Source: Amphritea pacifica (GTDB lineage: Bacteria > Pseudomonadota > Gammaproteobacteria > Pseudomonadales > Balneatricaceae). From it: a stretch of DNA of 64,000 bases. The stretch lies in assembly GCF_016924145.1 (NCBI RefSeq), contig NZ_JAFFZO010000008.1:40501-104500 (forward strand), read 5' to 3'. This document shows, piece after piece, positions 25,740-35,574 of the stretch; the first letter of the stretch is position 1; each line of letters begins with the position of its first letter. The position numbers were made by a program, and so were the translations under genes. The notes beneath the pieces are model-generated. The model had not been told where the DNA came from and made no database searches. It was given only the letters and a program-made list of their open reading frames with translations.

Positions 25740-26441
25740 TTAGCCCCCGAGATAGGCCTTTTGAACCGATTCATCGGTGAGCAGGTTAGCCCCGGTGTCG
25801 GTTTTAACGATTCTGCCATTTTCCAGAACGTAGGCCCGGTCGGCGATTCGTAAAGCCTGGTTGGCATTCTGCTCCACCAGAAAGATGGTGACCCCCTCAT
25901 CCCGCAGACGTTCGATAATATCGAAAATCTGTTTGATGATGATCGGTGCCAGCCCCAGTGAGGGTTCATCCAGTAGCAGTAGGCGGGGTCTGCTCATCAG
26001 TGCCCGGCCAATTGCGAGCATCTGTTGTTCGCCACCCGACATGGTGCCTGCCCGTTGTTTAAACCGTTCTTCGAGACGCGGGAACAGCTTAAGAACATAT
26101 TGCACCGTTTCTTCTGCCTGCTCTTTGGTGCGAAAGTAGGCCCCCATTGAGAGATTCTCTTCTACCGTCATCGAGCTGAACACCCGGCGTCCTTCGGGGA
26201 CGATTGCCAGCCCTTTGCGCATGATCTCAGGGGTGTTGCAGTGTTCCAGCTCTTCCCCTTCAAAAACAATCTTGCCGGATGAGGCTTTGGGGTCGCCGCA
26301 GATGGTCATCATCAGGGTTGTTTTGCCCGCGCCGTTGGCACCGATGAGCGTAATTATCTCCCCCTGACGGATCTCAATACTGACATCATGAAGTGCCTGA
26401 ATCTGCCCGTAATGTGTGTTTACATTTTCGATCTGCAGCAT
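25740..26441 (-). CDS. livF: Branched-chain amino acid ABC transporter ATPase LivF
   Basis: The frame is open upstream, but the normal start is MLQIENVNTHYGQIQALHDVS at 26441, one base after the livG stop, giving 233 residues. Walker A is GANGAGKTT, the ABC signature MSGGEQQMLAIGRAL, Walker B LLLLDEPSLGL, and the H-loop region LVEQNA. It energises uptake of branched-chain (or related) amino acids together with LivG. It is the last gene of the operon, followed by a strong terminator. Confidence 0.95.
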   Translation of the reverse strand: MLQIENVNTHYGQIQALHDVSIEIRQGEIITLIGANGAGKTTLMMTICGDPKASSGKIVFEGEELEHCNTPEIMRKGLAIVPEGRRVFSSMTVEENLSMGAYFRTKEQAEETVQYVLKLFPRLEERFKQRAGTMSGGEQQMLAIGRALMSRPRLLLLDEPSLGLAPIIIKQIFDIIERLRDEGVTIFLVEQNANQALRIADRAYVLENGRIVKTDTGANLLTDESVQKAYLGG

Positions 26442-26442
26442 C

Positions 26443-27210
26443 TTATTCCTCTCCGAGATAAGCTTTGATGACATCGGGGTTGCCTTTGATCTGCTCGGCG
26501 GTTCCGTTGGCCAGAGGGGTGCCCTGGGCAATCACATAGATGTGATCGGAGATGCCCATAACCAGGCTCATATCGTGCTCAATCAGCAGAATCGAGATCT
26601 CATGTTCATCACGCAGCTTAATGATCAGCTCGTCCAGCTCTTTGGTCTCATTAGGGTTCAGACCAGCGGCGGGCTCGTCCAGCATCAGCAGTTCGGGCTG
26701 GGTTACCATGCAACGGGCAATCTCAAGGCGGCGTTGCTGCCCGTAGGCGAGGTTGCCCGCTTCCCGGTTGGCATACTCCAGTAGCCCTACCTCTTCCAGC
26801 CAGTGCGCGGCATGCTCCATCGCGTCTTTTTCCAGGCGACGATAGTTCGGCGTTTTCAGCAAACCGGAGAACAGGTTGGTATTCAGATGCCGGTGCTGTG
26901 CAACCAGCATATTCTCAATCACGGTCATCTTCTGAAACAGGCGGACATGCTGAAAAGTGCGTACCAGTCCCTTGCGTGAAATCTGATAATCTTTCAGGCC
27001 GGCAATCTGTTCATTTTTGAGCATGACACTGCCTTCCGTGGGAATATAAAAACCGGACAGGCAATTAAAAACGGTCGTTTTTCCGGCACCGTTCGGGCCG
27101 ATAACTGAAACGATCTGGCGGTTTTTTACCTTCAGGTTTACCCCGTTTACCGCTACCAGGCCGCCGAAGCGCATGGTCAGACCGTTTACATCCAGCAGTA
27201 ACTGACTCAT
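26443..27210 (-). CDS. livG: Branched-chain amino acid ABC transporter ATPase LivG
   Basis: This 255-residue protein has Walker [10 protein letters not shown], signature [15 protein letters not shown], Walker [16 protein letters not shown], and a H-loop LIEHDM. The NPNE-type extension after Walker B and the long C-terminal part are typical of LivG. Its ATG overlaps the livM stop (ATGA) and its stop is one base from livF, so the genes are co-translated. Confidence 0.95.
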   Translation of the reverse strand: MSQLLLDVNGLTMRFGGLVAVNGVNLKVKNRQIVSVIGPNGAGKTTVFNCLSGFYIPTEGSVMLKNEQIAGLKDYQISRKGLVRTFQHVRLFQKMTVIENMLVAQHRHLNTNLFSGLLKTPNYRRLEKDAMEHAAHWLEEVGLLEYANREAGNLAYGQQRRLEIARCMVTQPELLMLDEPAAGLNPNETKELDELIIKLRDEHEISILLIEHDMSLVMGISDHIYVIAQGTPLANGTAEQIKGNPDVIKAYLGEE

Positions 27211-28465
27211 TGTTGTTTCAACTCCAGATTCGGTCGTTTCATCGGTACCAGTCCCTGAGGGCGCCAGCGCATCATCACCACCATCAGCAGGCCGAACAGC
27301 AGCATCCGGTATTCAGAGAACTCCCGCGCCAGCTCCGGCAGAATAGTCATAATAATGGCGGCGAAGATGATGCCCAACTGCGAGCCCATACCGCCCAGTA
27401 CCACAATCGCCAGAATGATGGCAGACTCGATAAAGATGAATGATTCCGGGCTGATAAAGCCCTGCCGGGCAGCAAAAAAGCAACCTGCAAATCCGGCTGT
27501 TGATGCCCCCAGAGTGAACGCTGACAGCTTGATGGCGGTGCGGTTCAGTCCCAGGGAACGGCAGGCGATCTCATCTTCCCGCAGCGCTTCCCAGGCGCGC
27601 CCAATAGGCATCCGCATCAGACGGTTGATCAGATAGATGACACAGATCACCAGCAAGACTGCGATCAGATAGAGAAAGATCACTTTGTAGGAACTGGAGT
27701 AATCCATATCAAAGTATTCATGGAAGGTCATCGCGCCTTCCTCTTTAGCTCTGCGGTTGAACTCCAGACCAAACAGGGTCGGTTTGGCTATGCCTGAGAT
27801 ACCGTTGGGACCGCCGGTCAGGGAGGTCCAGTTGTTCAGCAGAATGCGGATTATCTCACCGAAACCGAGGGTGACAATGGCCAGGTAATCGCCTCTGAGG
27901 CGGAGCACCGGAAAGCCCAGCAGGAAGCCAAAGGTAGCTGCCAGCCCCGCTGATATTGGCAGGCAGGCCCAGAACGACATACCGAAATACTGGGATAGCA
28001 GCGCATAGGTGTAGGCGCCCACCGCGTAGAAAGCGACAAAGCCCAGATCCAGCAGGCCGGCAAGCCCTACCACGATATTCAGCCCCAGCCCCAGCATAAT
28101 GTAGATCAGCGTCAGGGTAGCCAGGTCAACCGACCCCCGTGAAACCATAAATGGCCAGATCATCATTACGACAATGATCGCTGCGATCAGCCAGGGCTTC
28201 AGGGTGGCAAACTTTTGCTGTTGCGGCAGCAATGCCTGGATATCAGGTTTGGGAATGGCACGGAAGAGGGCATCAACCTGGGTGCTGAACAGCTGCGACA
28301 GGAATACCACCGCGATACCGCCAAAAATCCATGCCCACTGTTCGGCGGTGGCGCCTTTGACGGCCAGTACGGTACTGTCGGTATCCAGTTTAACGCCGAT
28401 CATCAGACAGGCGAGGATGAAGGCGATACCGGCGGCAAAAACTGCATTATAAAGCTTACTGGAAT

Positions 28466-28469
<4 letters not shown>
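27207..28469 (-). CDS. livM: Branched-chain amino acid ABC transporter permease LivM
   Basis: This 420-residue permease has about ten hydrophobic segments. The conserved LivM core is visible ([44 protein letters not shown]; and the ATPase-contacting [20 protein letters not shown]). An N-terminal extension of about 100 residues with extra membrane helices precedes the core, as in several proteobacterial LivM forms. Both ends overlap neighbours by four bases. Confidence 0.94.
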
Positions 28470-29392
<923 letters not shown>

Positions 29393-29415
29393 TTGCAGGG
29401 ACCATATAAAACGAA

Positions 29416-29483
29416 TCCCCGATGCCGGATCGCGGCATCAGGGAGTCGGGATTGACGAACTGCAACAGGGTGCGTTGCAGTTC
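29416..29483 (-). promoter_or_regulatory. Two intercistronic stem-loops between livJ and livH
   Basis: The first hairpin is at 29416-29444 (GATGCCG/CGGCATC core plus an outer TCCC/GGGA). The second is GAACTGCAAC / GTTGCAGTTC at 29457-29483 with a 7-base loop. Neither has a T-run. Such hairpins after a binding-protein gene usually protect the upstream mRNA and lower expression of the permease genes; that role is inferred. Confidence 0.55.
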
Positions 29484-29508
29484 GCTAATCTATTGATATT
29501 ACAGTAAT

Positions 29509-30627
29509 TTACTCAGCAGGAGTCTTGGAGCCATCCTTGTGTAAGCGGTATACCAGGAAAGTTGACTCAGTCAGGTCGCCTTTCTCGTCATACTTTACTT
29601 TACCGATGGCTGTATCGAAGTCGTGGCTGCGGATATAGTCAGCCAGCGCTTCAGAATCAGTTGATTTAGTCGCTTCCATAGCATCGGTCATCACTTCAAC
29701 CGCAGCATAAGCTGTGAAAACAAACGGACCGGTTGGGTCTTCACCTTTGGCCTTGATGGCCGCAACGCGTGCTTCGTTGACCGGGTTCTGGTCAAAGCTC
29801 TTCGGTGCTGTGGCCAGCACGCCTTCAGCTGCGTCGCCAGCGATCTTGGCCAGGTCGGAGTTAACGACACCTTCGGGGCCCATAAACTGTGCATCGAAGC
29901 CTTTTTCAGCAGACTGACGCAGGATCAGGCCCAGCTCAGGGTGGTAGCCACCGTAGTAGACAAAATCAACGTTCTCTTTTTTCAGCTTGGCAATCAGGGC
30001 AGAAAAGTCTTTGTCGCCGGGGGTGACACCTTCAAACATAACCGCTTTGACGCCGTTTTCAGCTAACTGATCGCGAACCGCTGTTGCCAGTCCTTCACCG
30101 TATTGCTGCTTATCATGGATAACGGCAACACGGGCCGGCTTGGCTGTATTGAGGATGTACTGAGCGGCCATACTGCCCTGAAGACTATCCAGGCCGATGG
30201 TGCGGAAAACCATTTTGTAGCCCTTCTCGGTGATCGAAGGGGAGGTGGATGCGGCGGTAATCATCAATACACCCTCCTCTTCGTAGATATCTGCGGCAGG
30301 TTCGGTGGAGGAGGAGCACAGATGGCCAACCACCTGAGTGATACCATCATTGACAATTTTGTTCGCAACGGCGACGGCTTGTTTTGGGTCGCAGGCATCG
30401 TCATAGATAACGCCTTCCAGCATCATACCGTTCACACCGCCTGCTTTGTTGATATCTTCAATCGCTGCCATAACACCGATTTTTTGCATATCACCATACT
30501 GGGCGACAGGGCCTGTTGCCGGGCCGGCCAGAGCGATTTTCAGGGTGTCAGCCTGTGCCGCGGCGGTTAAGCCCATTATGCATACGGCGGTGCTTAGACC
30601 GAGCAATGTTTTGCGGAATTGATTCAT
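29509..30627 (-). CDS. livJ: Branched-chain amino acid ABC transporter substrate-binding protein
   Basis: This 372-residue type I periplasmic binding protein starts at MNQFRKTLLGLS (30627), supported by GGAG nine bases upstream; the ATG five codons earlier has no such site. A signal peptide ends at AAAQA-DTLKIALAGPATGP. The fold is that of LivJ/LivK: GPVAQYGDMQKIGVMAAIEDINKAGGVNG, the disulphide-type Cys pair (DDACDPKQ... HLCSSSTEP), and VYYGGYHPELG. It supplies ligand to LivHM. Ligand may be Leu/Ile/Val or a related amino acid; the symbol livJ is a convention here. Confidence 0.93.
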   Translation of the reverse strand: MNQFRKTLLGLSTAVCIMGLTAAAQADTLKIALAGPATGPVAQYGDMQKIGVMAAIEDINKAGGVNGMMLEGVIYDDACDPKQAVAVANKIVNDGITQVVGHLCSSSTEPAADIYEEEGVLMITAASTSPSITEKGYKMVFRTIGLDSLQGSMAAQYILNTAKPARVAVIHDKQQYGEGLATAVRDQLAENGVKAVMFEGVTPGDKDFSALIAKLKKENVDFVYYGGYHPELGLILRQSAEKGFDAQFMGPEGVVNSDLAKIAGDAAEGVLATAPKSFDQNPVNEARVAAIKAKGEDPTGPFVFTAYAAVEVMTDAMEATKSTDSEALADYIRSHDFDTAIGKVKYDEKGDLTESTFLVYRLHKDGSKTPAE

Positions 30628-31006
30628 CGAGCTAATCTCCATTTATTGTTCTTTGCAGAGGTTTTTGAGTGCACAATCTGAGAATAGCCGGTTGTTGATT
30701 AAATTCGGATCTGTTCACAGATGTTACGCTCAGATGTTATTACCTCTGTCGCAGTGGCTAACTCTACCTCTGGCCGTCTACTAATTGCAATCTAAGCAGA
30801 AGACTTTTATACATTTATGTTGATCTGGAATGCTTTACTCTGTGCTGTGGCGAAAGTGTTAACGAAATTGCCACTATTTGTTATTGAGCATCTGACCGTT
30901 TTTGTTAATGATTCCAGCCTAAGCGATTTATTTCGGACGGTTGCTGAAGGATGCGGGCGTCGGAGAAAAAATTAATTCCTGCATAATGATAATAACTGGG
31001 AAACGT
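30628..31006. other. Divergent promoter region between livJ and the YCF48 operon
   Basis: This gap of 379 bases must contain both promoters, but no -35/-10 pair, operator palindrome or RNA element stands out by eye. Confidence 0.4.
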
Positions 31007-32116
31007 ATGGATCTGATCCGGTCACTCACTGGCTTTATTATAGTATCGGCTACTCTGATGGCGGGCGCTGCTGTGGCGCAGTCTGGAGTGGATCGGCTTA
31101 CTACTCCCGCTTTACCCTCCTATCGTGCTGCTCAGACGCTGTTGCTGGATATCGCCGCCAGCGGTAATCAGTTGGTTGCTGTGGGTGATCAGGGCGTGGT
31201 GATGCGCTCAACCGATCAGGGGCAAAGCTGGCAGCAGCAGTTAACCCCGTTCAGCGTGATGCTGACGTCGGTCTGCTTTGCTGATGCTCAACATGGGTGG
31301 CTGACCGGGCACGATGGCCTGCTGGCCGCAACCGATGACGGTGGTGTCAACTGGCACTTGTTGCTGGACGGTAATCAGATCAATCAGCTGCGCCTGCAGC
31401 GGTTGCAACAAAAGATGGCTGAGTTACAGGCACAGCTTGATGTTCAGCCGGATAATGCCCAGTTGGCTGAGCAACTGGACAATGTGTCCTGGCAGGCGGG
31501 TGACGCTGCAGCAGCGGTGGATGATGGGGCGGGGGTGCCGCTGCTGGATATCTGGTTTTCCGACTCTCAGCGCGGCTTTGCTCTGGGAGGCTATGGCCTG
31601 TTACTGAAAACCGAGGATGGTGGTGACAGCTGGGCATACTGGGGTGATCGGCTGGACAATCCGGATAATTTTCATCTGAACGCCATGAAGGCGGATCATC
31701 GGGGATACCTGTACATCGTGGGTGAGGCCGGGTTGCTGTTTCGTTCAGAGGATGGCGGCGATCACTGGCAACGTATAGAGACCCCTTATGATGGCTCTTT
31801 TTTCGGCATCACCGAATTCAACAGCCAACTCTATCTGATGGGGCTGCGAGGCCACCTCTTTCGTTCGGCCGACGGGCTGGAATGGCTGCCGGTGGAGACC
31901 GGACATGCAGCAACTCTGGTCAGCGCGGTGACCGAGGCGCAGCAACTGGTGTTGCTGGGGCAGGGGGGGCTGATCCTGCAGAGTGCCGATGGCCAGCATT
32001 TCTCGCAACTGCCCAGTGGCGGACGGCACTCTCTGAGCGCCGGTCTGGCGCTGAATGGGGGGTATGTTCTGGTGGGCGAGGGTGGTTTGCATACGCTGGA
32101 GGCTGCCCATGAATAA
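31007..32116 (+). CDS. YCF48/HCF136-like periplasmic beta-propeller protein
   Basis: The ATG at 31007 (GGGA upstream) gives 369 residues with a signal peptide ending at AAVAQ. The mature protein is a seven-fold repeat of the BNR/YCF48 type; successive units read GDQGVVMRSTDQGQSWQQQ, GHDGLLAATDDGGVNWHLL, GYGLLLKTEDGGDSWAYW, GEAGLLFRSEDGGDHWQRI and GLRGHLFRSADGLEW. After the second unit a helical insert of about 50 residues (near 125-180; Gln-, Leu- and Ala-rich) interrupts the propeller. In plants and cyanobacteria YCF48 assists photosystem II assembly. In non-photosynthetic bacteria homologues sit beside MMPL transporters, as here, and probably act as periplasmic partners. The stop overlaps the transporter start. 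Confidence 0.85.
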   Translation: MDLIRSLTGFIIVSATLMAGAAVAQSGVDRLTTPALPSYRAAQTLLLDIAASGNQLVAVGDQGVVMRSTDQGQSWQQQLTPFSVMLTSVCFADAQHGWLTGHDGLLAATDDGGVNWHLLLDGNQINQLRLQRLQQKMAELQAQLDVQPDNAQLAEQLDNVSWQAGDAAAAVDDGAGVPLLDIWFSDSQRGFALGGYGLLLKTEDGGDSWAYWGDRLDNPDNFHLNAMKADHRGYLYIVGEAGLLFRSEDGGDHWQRIETPYDGSFFGITEFNSQLYLMGLRGHLFRSADGLEWLPVETGHAATLVSAVTEAQQLVLLGQGGLILQSADGQHFSQLPSGGRHSLSAGLALNGGYVLVGEGGLHTLEAAHE

Positions 32117-34493
32117 GCTCTCCCGGCTCCTGTTAGCACCGATCAAAGGTTCTGAAGAGTTCGCTGAACGGTTTCTGTTTCACCATCGGTTACCGGTATT
32201 ACTGGTGTTTGCGGCGCTGACCCTGTTTCTCGGTTGGCAGGCGGTGCAGATCCGTCCTGATGCCAGTTTTGTGAAGATGATTCCGACCTCTCATCCTTAC
32301 GTTGAGAACTATCTCAAAAACCGGGATGACCTTGCCGGACTGGGCAACAGTGTCCGGGTTGCGGTCGCGGTACGCGAGGGGGATATCTTTACCGCTGAGT
32401 TTCAGCAGACACTGCAAAAGATTACCGATGAGCTGTTCTTTATTCCCGGCGTTGACCGGGCGGCACTGACCTCAATCTGGACCCCCAATGTCCGCTGGAC
32501 TGAAGTCACCGAAGAGGGGTTCGTTGGTGGTCCGGTGATTCCGCCGGATTATGATGGCTCGCCCGAGAGTCTTGAACAGATCAAGCTGAATATTCTGCGC
32601 TCAGGGCAGGTAGGCCGGTTGGTGGCGAACGATTTCCGCTCGGCGATTGTGCAGGTGCCGCTGTTTGATAAGCATCCGGATACCGGTGAAAAACTTGACT
32701 ATCAGGTGTTGTCTCAACAGCTGGAAACCCTGATACGGGACCGTTATCAGTCTGACAATATCAGCATTCATATCACCGGTTTTGCCAAGATCGTGGGGGA
32801 TCTTATCGAGGGTGCCGCGCAGGTGGCGGTGTTTTTTGCTATCGCCCTGCTGATCACCCTGGTACTGCTGTATCTCTATTCCCGCAGTATTACCGGCACG
32901 CTGGTGCCGCTGGCCTGCTCTGTGATAGCGGTGATCTGGCAGTTAGGGCTGCTAAAGCTGCTGGGCTATGGGCTGGACCCCTATTCGATGCTGGTGCCGT
33001 TTCTGGTATTTGCCATTGCGGTGAGCCACGGAGTACAGATCGTTAATACCATCGCCCTGGAAAGTGCCCGGGGCGCAGATCGATGGCTGGCTGCACGGCG
33101 GGCGTTCCGGGCATTGTATATTCCGGGCCTGACGGCGCTGTTATCGGATGGTATCGGGTTTGTTACCCTGATGGTGATTGAGATCCGGGTAATTCAGGAT
33201 CTGGCGATCGCAGCATCGCTGGGGATTGCCGTGATTATCCTCACCAACCTGTTTCTGTTACCGGTTATCATGTCGCTGTTAGGTATTGGCGAAACCGCGA
33301 CCCGGAGAGCCCGGGAAGCGGAGCAGAAACAGCACAGTGGCTGGCAGCTGCTGACCTGGTTTGCGACCCCCTCCGGTGCCCGGGCCGCGGTGGTGGTTGC
33401 GCTGTTGATGTTGCTGGGGGGCGTGTATCAGGGACAGAAGCTCCAGATCGGTGACCTTGATAGCGGAGCTCCGGAGCTGCGTCCGGATTCAAGATATAAT
33501 CTTGATAACCGCTTTATCACGCAGCACTATTCGACCTCCAGCGATATCTTTGTGGTGATGGTCAGTACTCCTAAAGATCAGTGCTCCAGCTTTGCCACGC
33601 TATCGCTGGTGGACCGGTTTCAGTATTACCTGACCAATATTGCCGGGGTACAGTCCAGTGTATCGCTGGTGGATGTGTCCAAACGGGTGACATCCGGGCT
33701 CAATGAGGGCAGCCTGAAGTGGCGTACTGTGAGCCGTAATCAACTGGTGATCAATGCCTCCCTCTCCTATGTCCCCGCGGGGCTTATGAACCCCTCCTGT
33801 TCATTGTTGCCGGTGATCATCTTTCTTGATGATCATAAGGCCGCAACCCTGAATAACCTGACCCGTCAGATCGCGTCGTTTGCCGCAGAGTATGGTTCGG
33901 ACCGGATACAGTTTGAGATGGCTGCTGGCAACTCCGGTTTTGAGGCCGCTACCAATGAGGTGATCGGTACTGCCCAGTATCAGATGCTGGCCTGGGTTTA
34001 CGCGGTGGTGGGTTTGCTCTGTCTGCTGACCTTCCGGTCACTGAAAACACTGGTGTGCATCATCGCACCGCTGGCGCTGACCTCGATTCTCTGTCAGGCC
34101 TTGATGGCCAGCTTTGGTATCGGCGTCAAAGTAGCGACCCTGCCGGTGATTGCCCTGGGGGTGGGTATCGGTGTCGATTACGGTATCTATATCTATTCCA
34201 AACTCAACACCTATCTGGTGCAGGGGATGCCGTTGCAGGAGGCTTATCTTAATACGCTTAAAACAACCGGTAAATCGGTGGCTTTTACCGGCTTAACGCT
34301 GGCAATTGGCGTGGTGCTGTGGGTCTTTTCTCCGATTAAATTTCAGGCGGATATGGGCGTGTTACTCACCTTTATGTTCCTCTGGAATATGCTTGGCGCT
34401 CTGGTGTTGCTGCCTGCGCTTGCCTGTCTGCTTAACTGTGGTGCGAAAGCCACTGTTACAACCCCTCCGGAGGTAAAAGATGTTGTTAAATAA
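32109..34493 (+). CDS. MMPL/RND-superfamily transporter
   Basis: The start MNKLSRLLLAPIKGSEEF at 32109 overlaps the previous gene by 8 bases and gives 794 residues. Membrane topology is RND-like: TM1 near residues 31-47, a large periplasmic loop, TM2-6 (AAQVAVFFAIALLITLVLLYLYS onward), TM7 near 440, a second loop, then TM8-12 (ending NMLGALVLLPALACLLNC). Signature text YSMLVPFLVFAIAVSHGVQIVNTIALE and GVGIGVDYGIYIYSKL is typical of MMPL and sterol-sensing-like exporters that move hydrophobic molecules or lipids. In other bacteria, proteins of this type are encoded next to YCF48, DUF1302 and DUF1329 genes. The last two lie at 58.8-62 kb in this window. The substrate is unknown. Confidence 0.88.
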   Translation: MNKLSRLLLAPIKGSEEFAERFLFHHRLPVLLVFAALTLFLGWQAVQIRPDASFVKMIPTSHPYVENYLKNRDDLAGLGNSVRVAVAVREGDIFTAEFQQTLQKITDELFFIPGVDRAALTSIWTPNVRWTEVTEEGFVGGPVIPPDYDGSPESLEQIKLNILRSGQVGRLVANDFRSAIVQVPLFDKHPDTGEKLDYQVLSQQLETLIRDRYQSDNISIHITGFAKIVGDLIEGAAQVAVFFAIALLITLVLLYLYSRSITGTLVPLACSVIAVIWQLGLLKLLGYGLDPYSMLVPFLVFAIAVSHGVQIVNTIALESARGADRWLAARRAFRALYIPGLTALLSDGIGFVTLMVIEIRVIQDLAIAASLGIAVIILTNLFLLPVIMSLLGIGETATRRAREAEQKQHSGWQLLTWFATPSGARAAVVVALLMLLGGVYQGQKLQIGDLDSGAPELRPDSRYNLDNRFITQHYSTSSDIFVVMVSTPKDQCSSFATLSLVDRFQYYLTNIAGVQSSVSLVDVSKRVTSGLNEGSLKWRTVSRNQLVINASLSYVPAGLMNPSCSLLPVIIFLDDHKAATLNNLTRQIASFAAEYGSDRIQFEMAAGNSGFEAATNEVIGTAQYQMLAWVYAVVGLLCLLTFRSLKTLVCIIAPLALTSILCQALMASFGIGVKVATLPVIALGVGIGVDYGIYIYSKLNTYLVQGMPLQEAYLNTLKTTGKSVAFTGLTLAIGVVLWVFSPIKFQADMGVLLTFMFLWNMLGALVLLPALACLLNCGAKATVTTPPEVKDVVK

Positions 34494-35316
34494 GCGGTTG
34501 CTGCTGGTGCTGGATCAGCAGGATCAGGCCTGCAATGCATTGCAGCGTTGTCGTCTGATCGCCGGACGTTTGCAAAGTCAGGTAACCCTGATCTGGCTTG
34601 GCGACAGCATTGAAAAGGCGGAAGCCGCTGTGAAGCAGCTGGAGAGTGATGGTATCTCTGTGGCGCTTCATATTGCCGCCAGAGATAAACTCTTAAAGTT
34701 ACTGGCTAAGTTTCTGGAGCGGGAGTCTTTTGGCTTGTTAATAAAGAGTTGTGATCCCCGCAGTAAAGGCTTTATGACCACGGTGGATGGTCAGATTCTG
34801 CGGGAACTTCCCTGTCCTGTATTGATGGTTAAGCGAGATCTGCTCTGGCAGGATGGTGTAGTGATGGCCGCCGTTAATTCGCTGGCTAATGATTCTTACC
34901 AGCGACGACTCAATGATGATGTCCTTAAAGTTGCAGCTCAGATTGCCCTGGCGACCGGATCAACCTTAACGGCTGCGGTTGCCTGTCCCTCTGCGATGAT
35001 GGGCGCTGATCCTGTGATGCAGTCCGAAGAGTTGATTCAGCAGAAAGCGCATCAGGCTCTTGACGCGCAGTTAAGCCGGTTGCAGTTGCAGCCACAGGAT
35101 GTTGCTGTGGGAGAGGGGCCTGCTGAATACTGGATCCCTGAAGCTGGAGCGAAGCAGGCTGCGCGTTTGGTGGTGATCGGTACCCGGGCCCGCGGCGGCT
35201 TAAAGGGAGCGTTGATCGGAAATACTGCCGAACGGATATTGCCGCGGCTGGATTGCGATATTCTGGTATTGCGGATCGGGTTATCTGATCAGGTGGTTCC
35301 TGTGTTACAGCAGTAA
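34480..35316 (+). CDS. Tandem universal stress protein
   Basis: This 278-residue protein consists of two UspA-like domains (about 1-135 and 145-275). The second keeps the ATP-binding G-x2-G-x9-G-S/T pattern (GTRARGGLKGALIGNTAERIL). The first is degenerate. It starts 14 bases inside the MMPL gene with a strong GGAGG site, so the three genes form an operon. The role in that operon is unknown. Universal stress proteins often tune transporters or metabolism under starvation. Confidence 0.88.
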   Translation: MLLNKRLLLVLDQQDQACNALQRCRLIAGRLQSQVTLIWLGDSIEKAEAAVKQLESDGISVALHIAARDKLLKLLAKFLERESFGLLIKSCDPRSKGFMTTVDGQILRELPCPVLMVKRDLLWQDGVVMAAVNSLANDSYQRRLNDDVLKVAAQIALATGSTLTAAVACPSAMMGADPVMQSEELIQQKAHQALDAQLSRLQLQPQDVAVGEGPAEYWIPEAGAKQAARLVVIGTRARGGLKGALIGNTAERILPRLDCDILVLRIGLSDQVVPVLQQ

Positions 35317-35333
35317 ATAGATTTTCAGTCCAG

Positions 35334-35358
35334 AAGCCTGGTTTGTCCGGGCTTTTTT
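35334..35358 (+). terminator. Rho-independent terminator after the YCF48-MMPL-Usp operon
   Basis: An 8-bp stem AAGCCTGG / CCGGGCTT (one G-T pair) with loop TTTGT is followed by TTTTTT, 18 bases after the usp stop. Confidence 0.75.
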
Positions 35359-35574
35359 GTTAATAAAAAATACCTGTCTATTGTTTTTTAAGCTTATGAA
35401 AAATAAAGATTAAATGGATTTAAATCTCGATATGATTTTTTGTGTTAGTGATAATGGAGGGTTTTGTTATTGGTAATGCAGGGTATTTGGGAGATCCTCA
35501 TGGCATACAATAATTAACACAAGATACCTGTGTCCCTGATGCAGGTGCGATACAGGATCTGTCGAGGTGTCATC

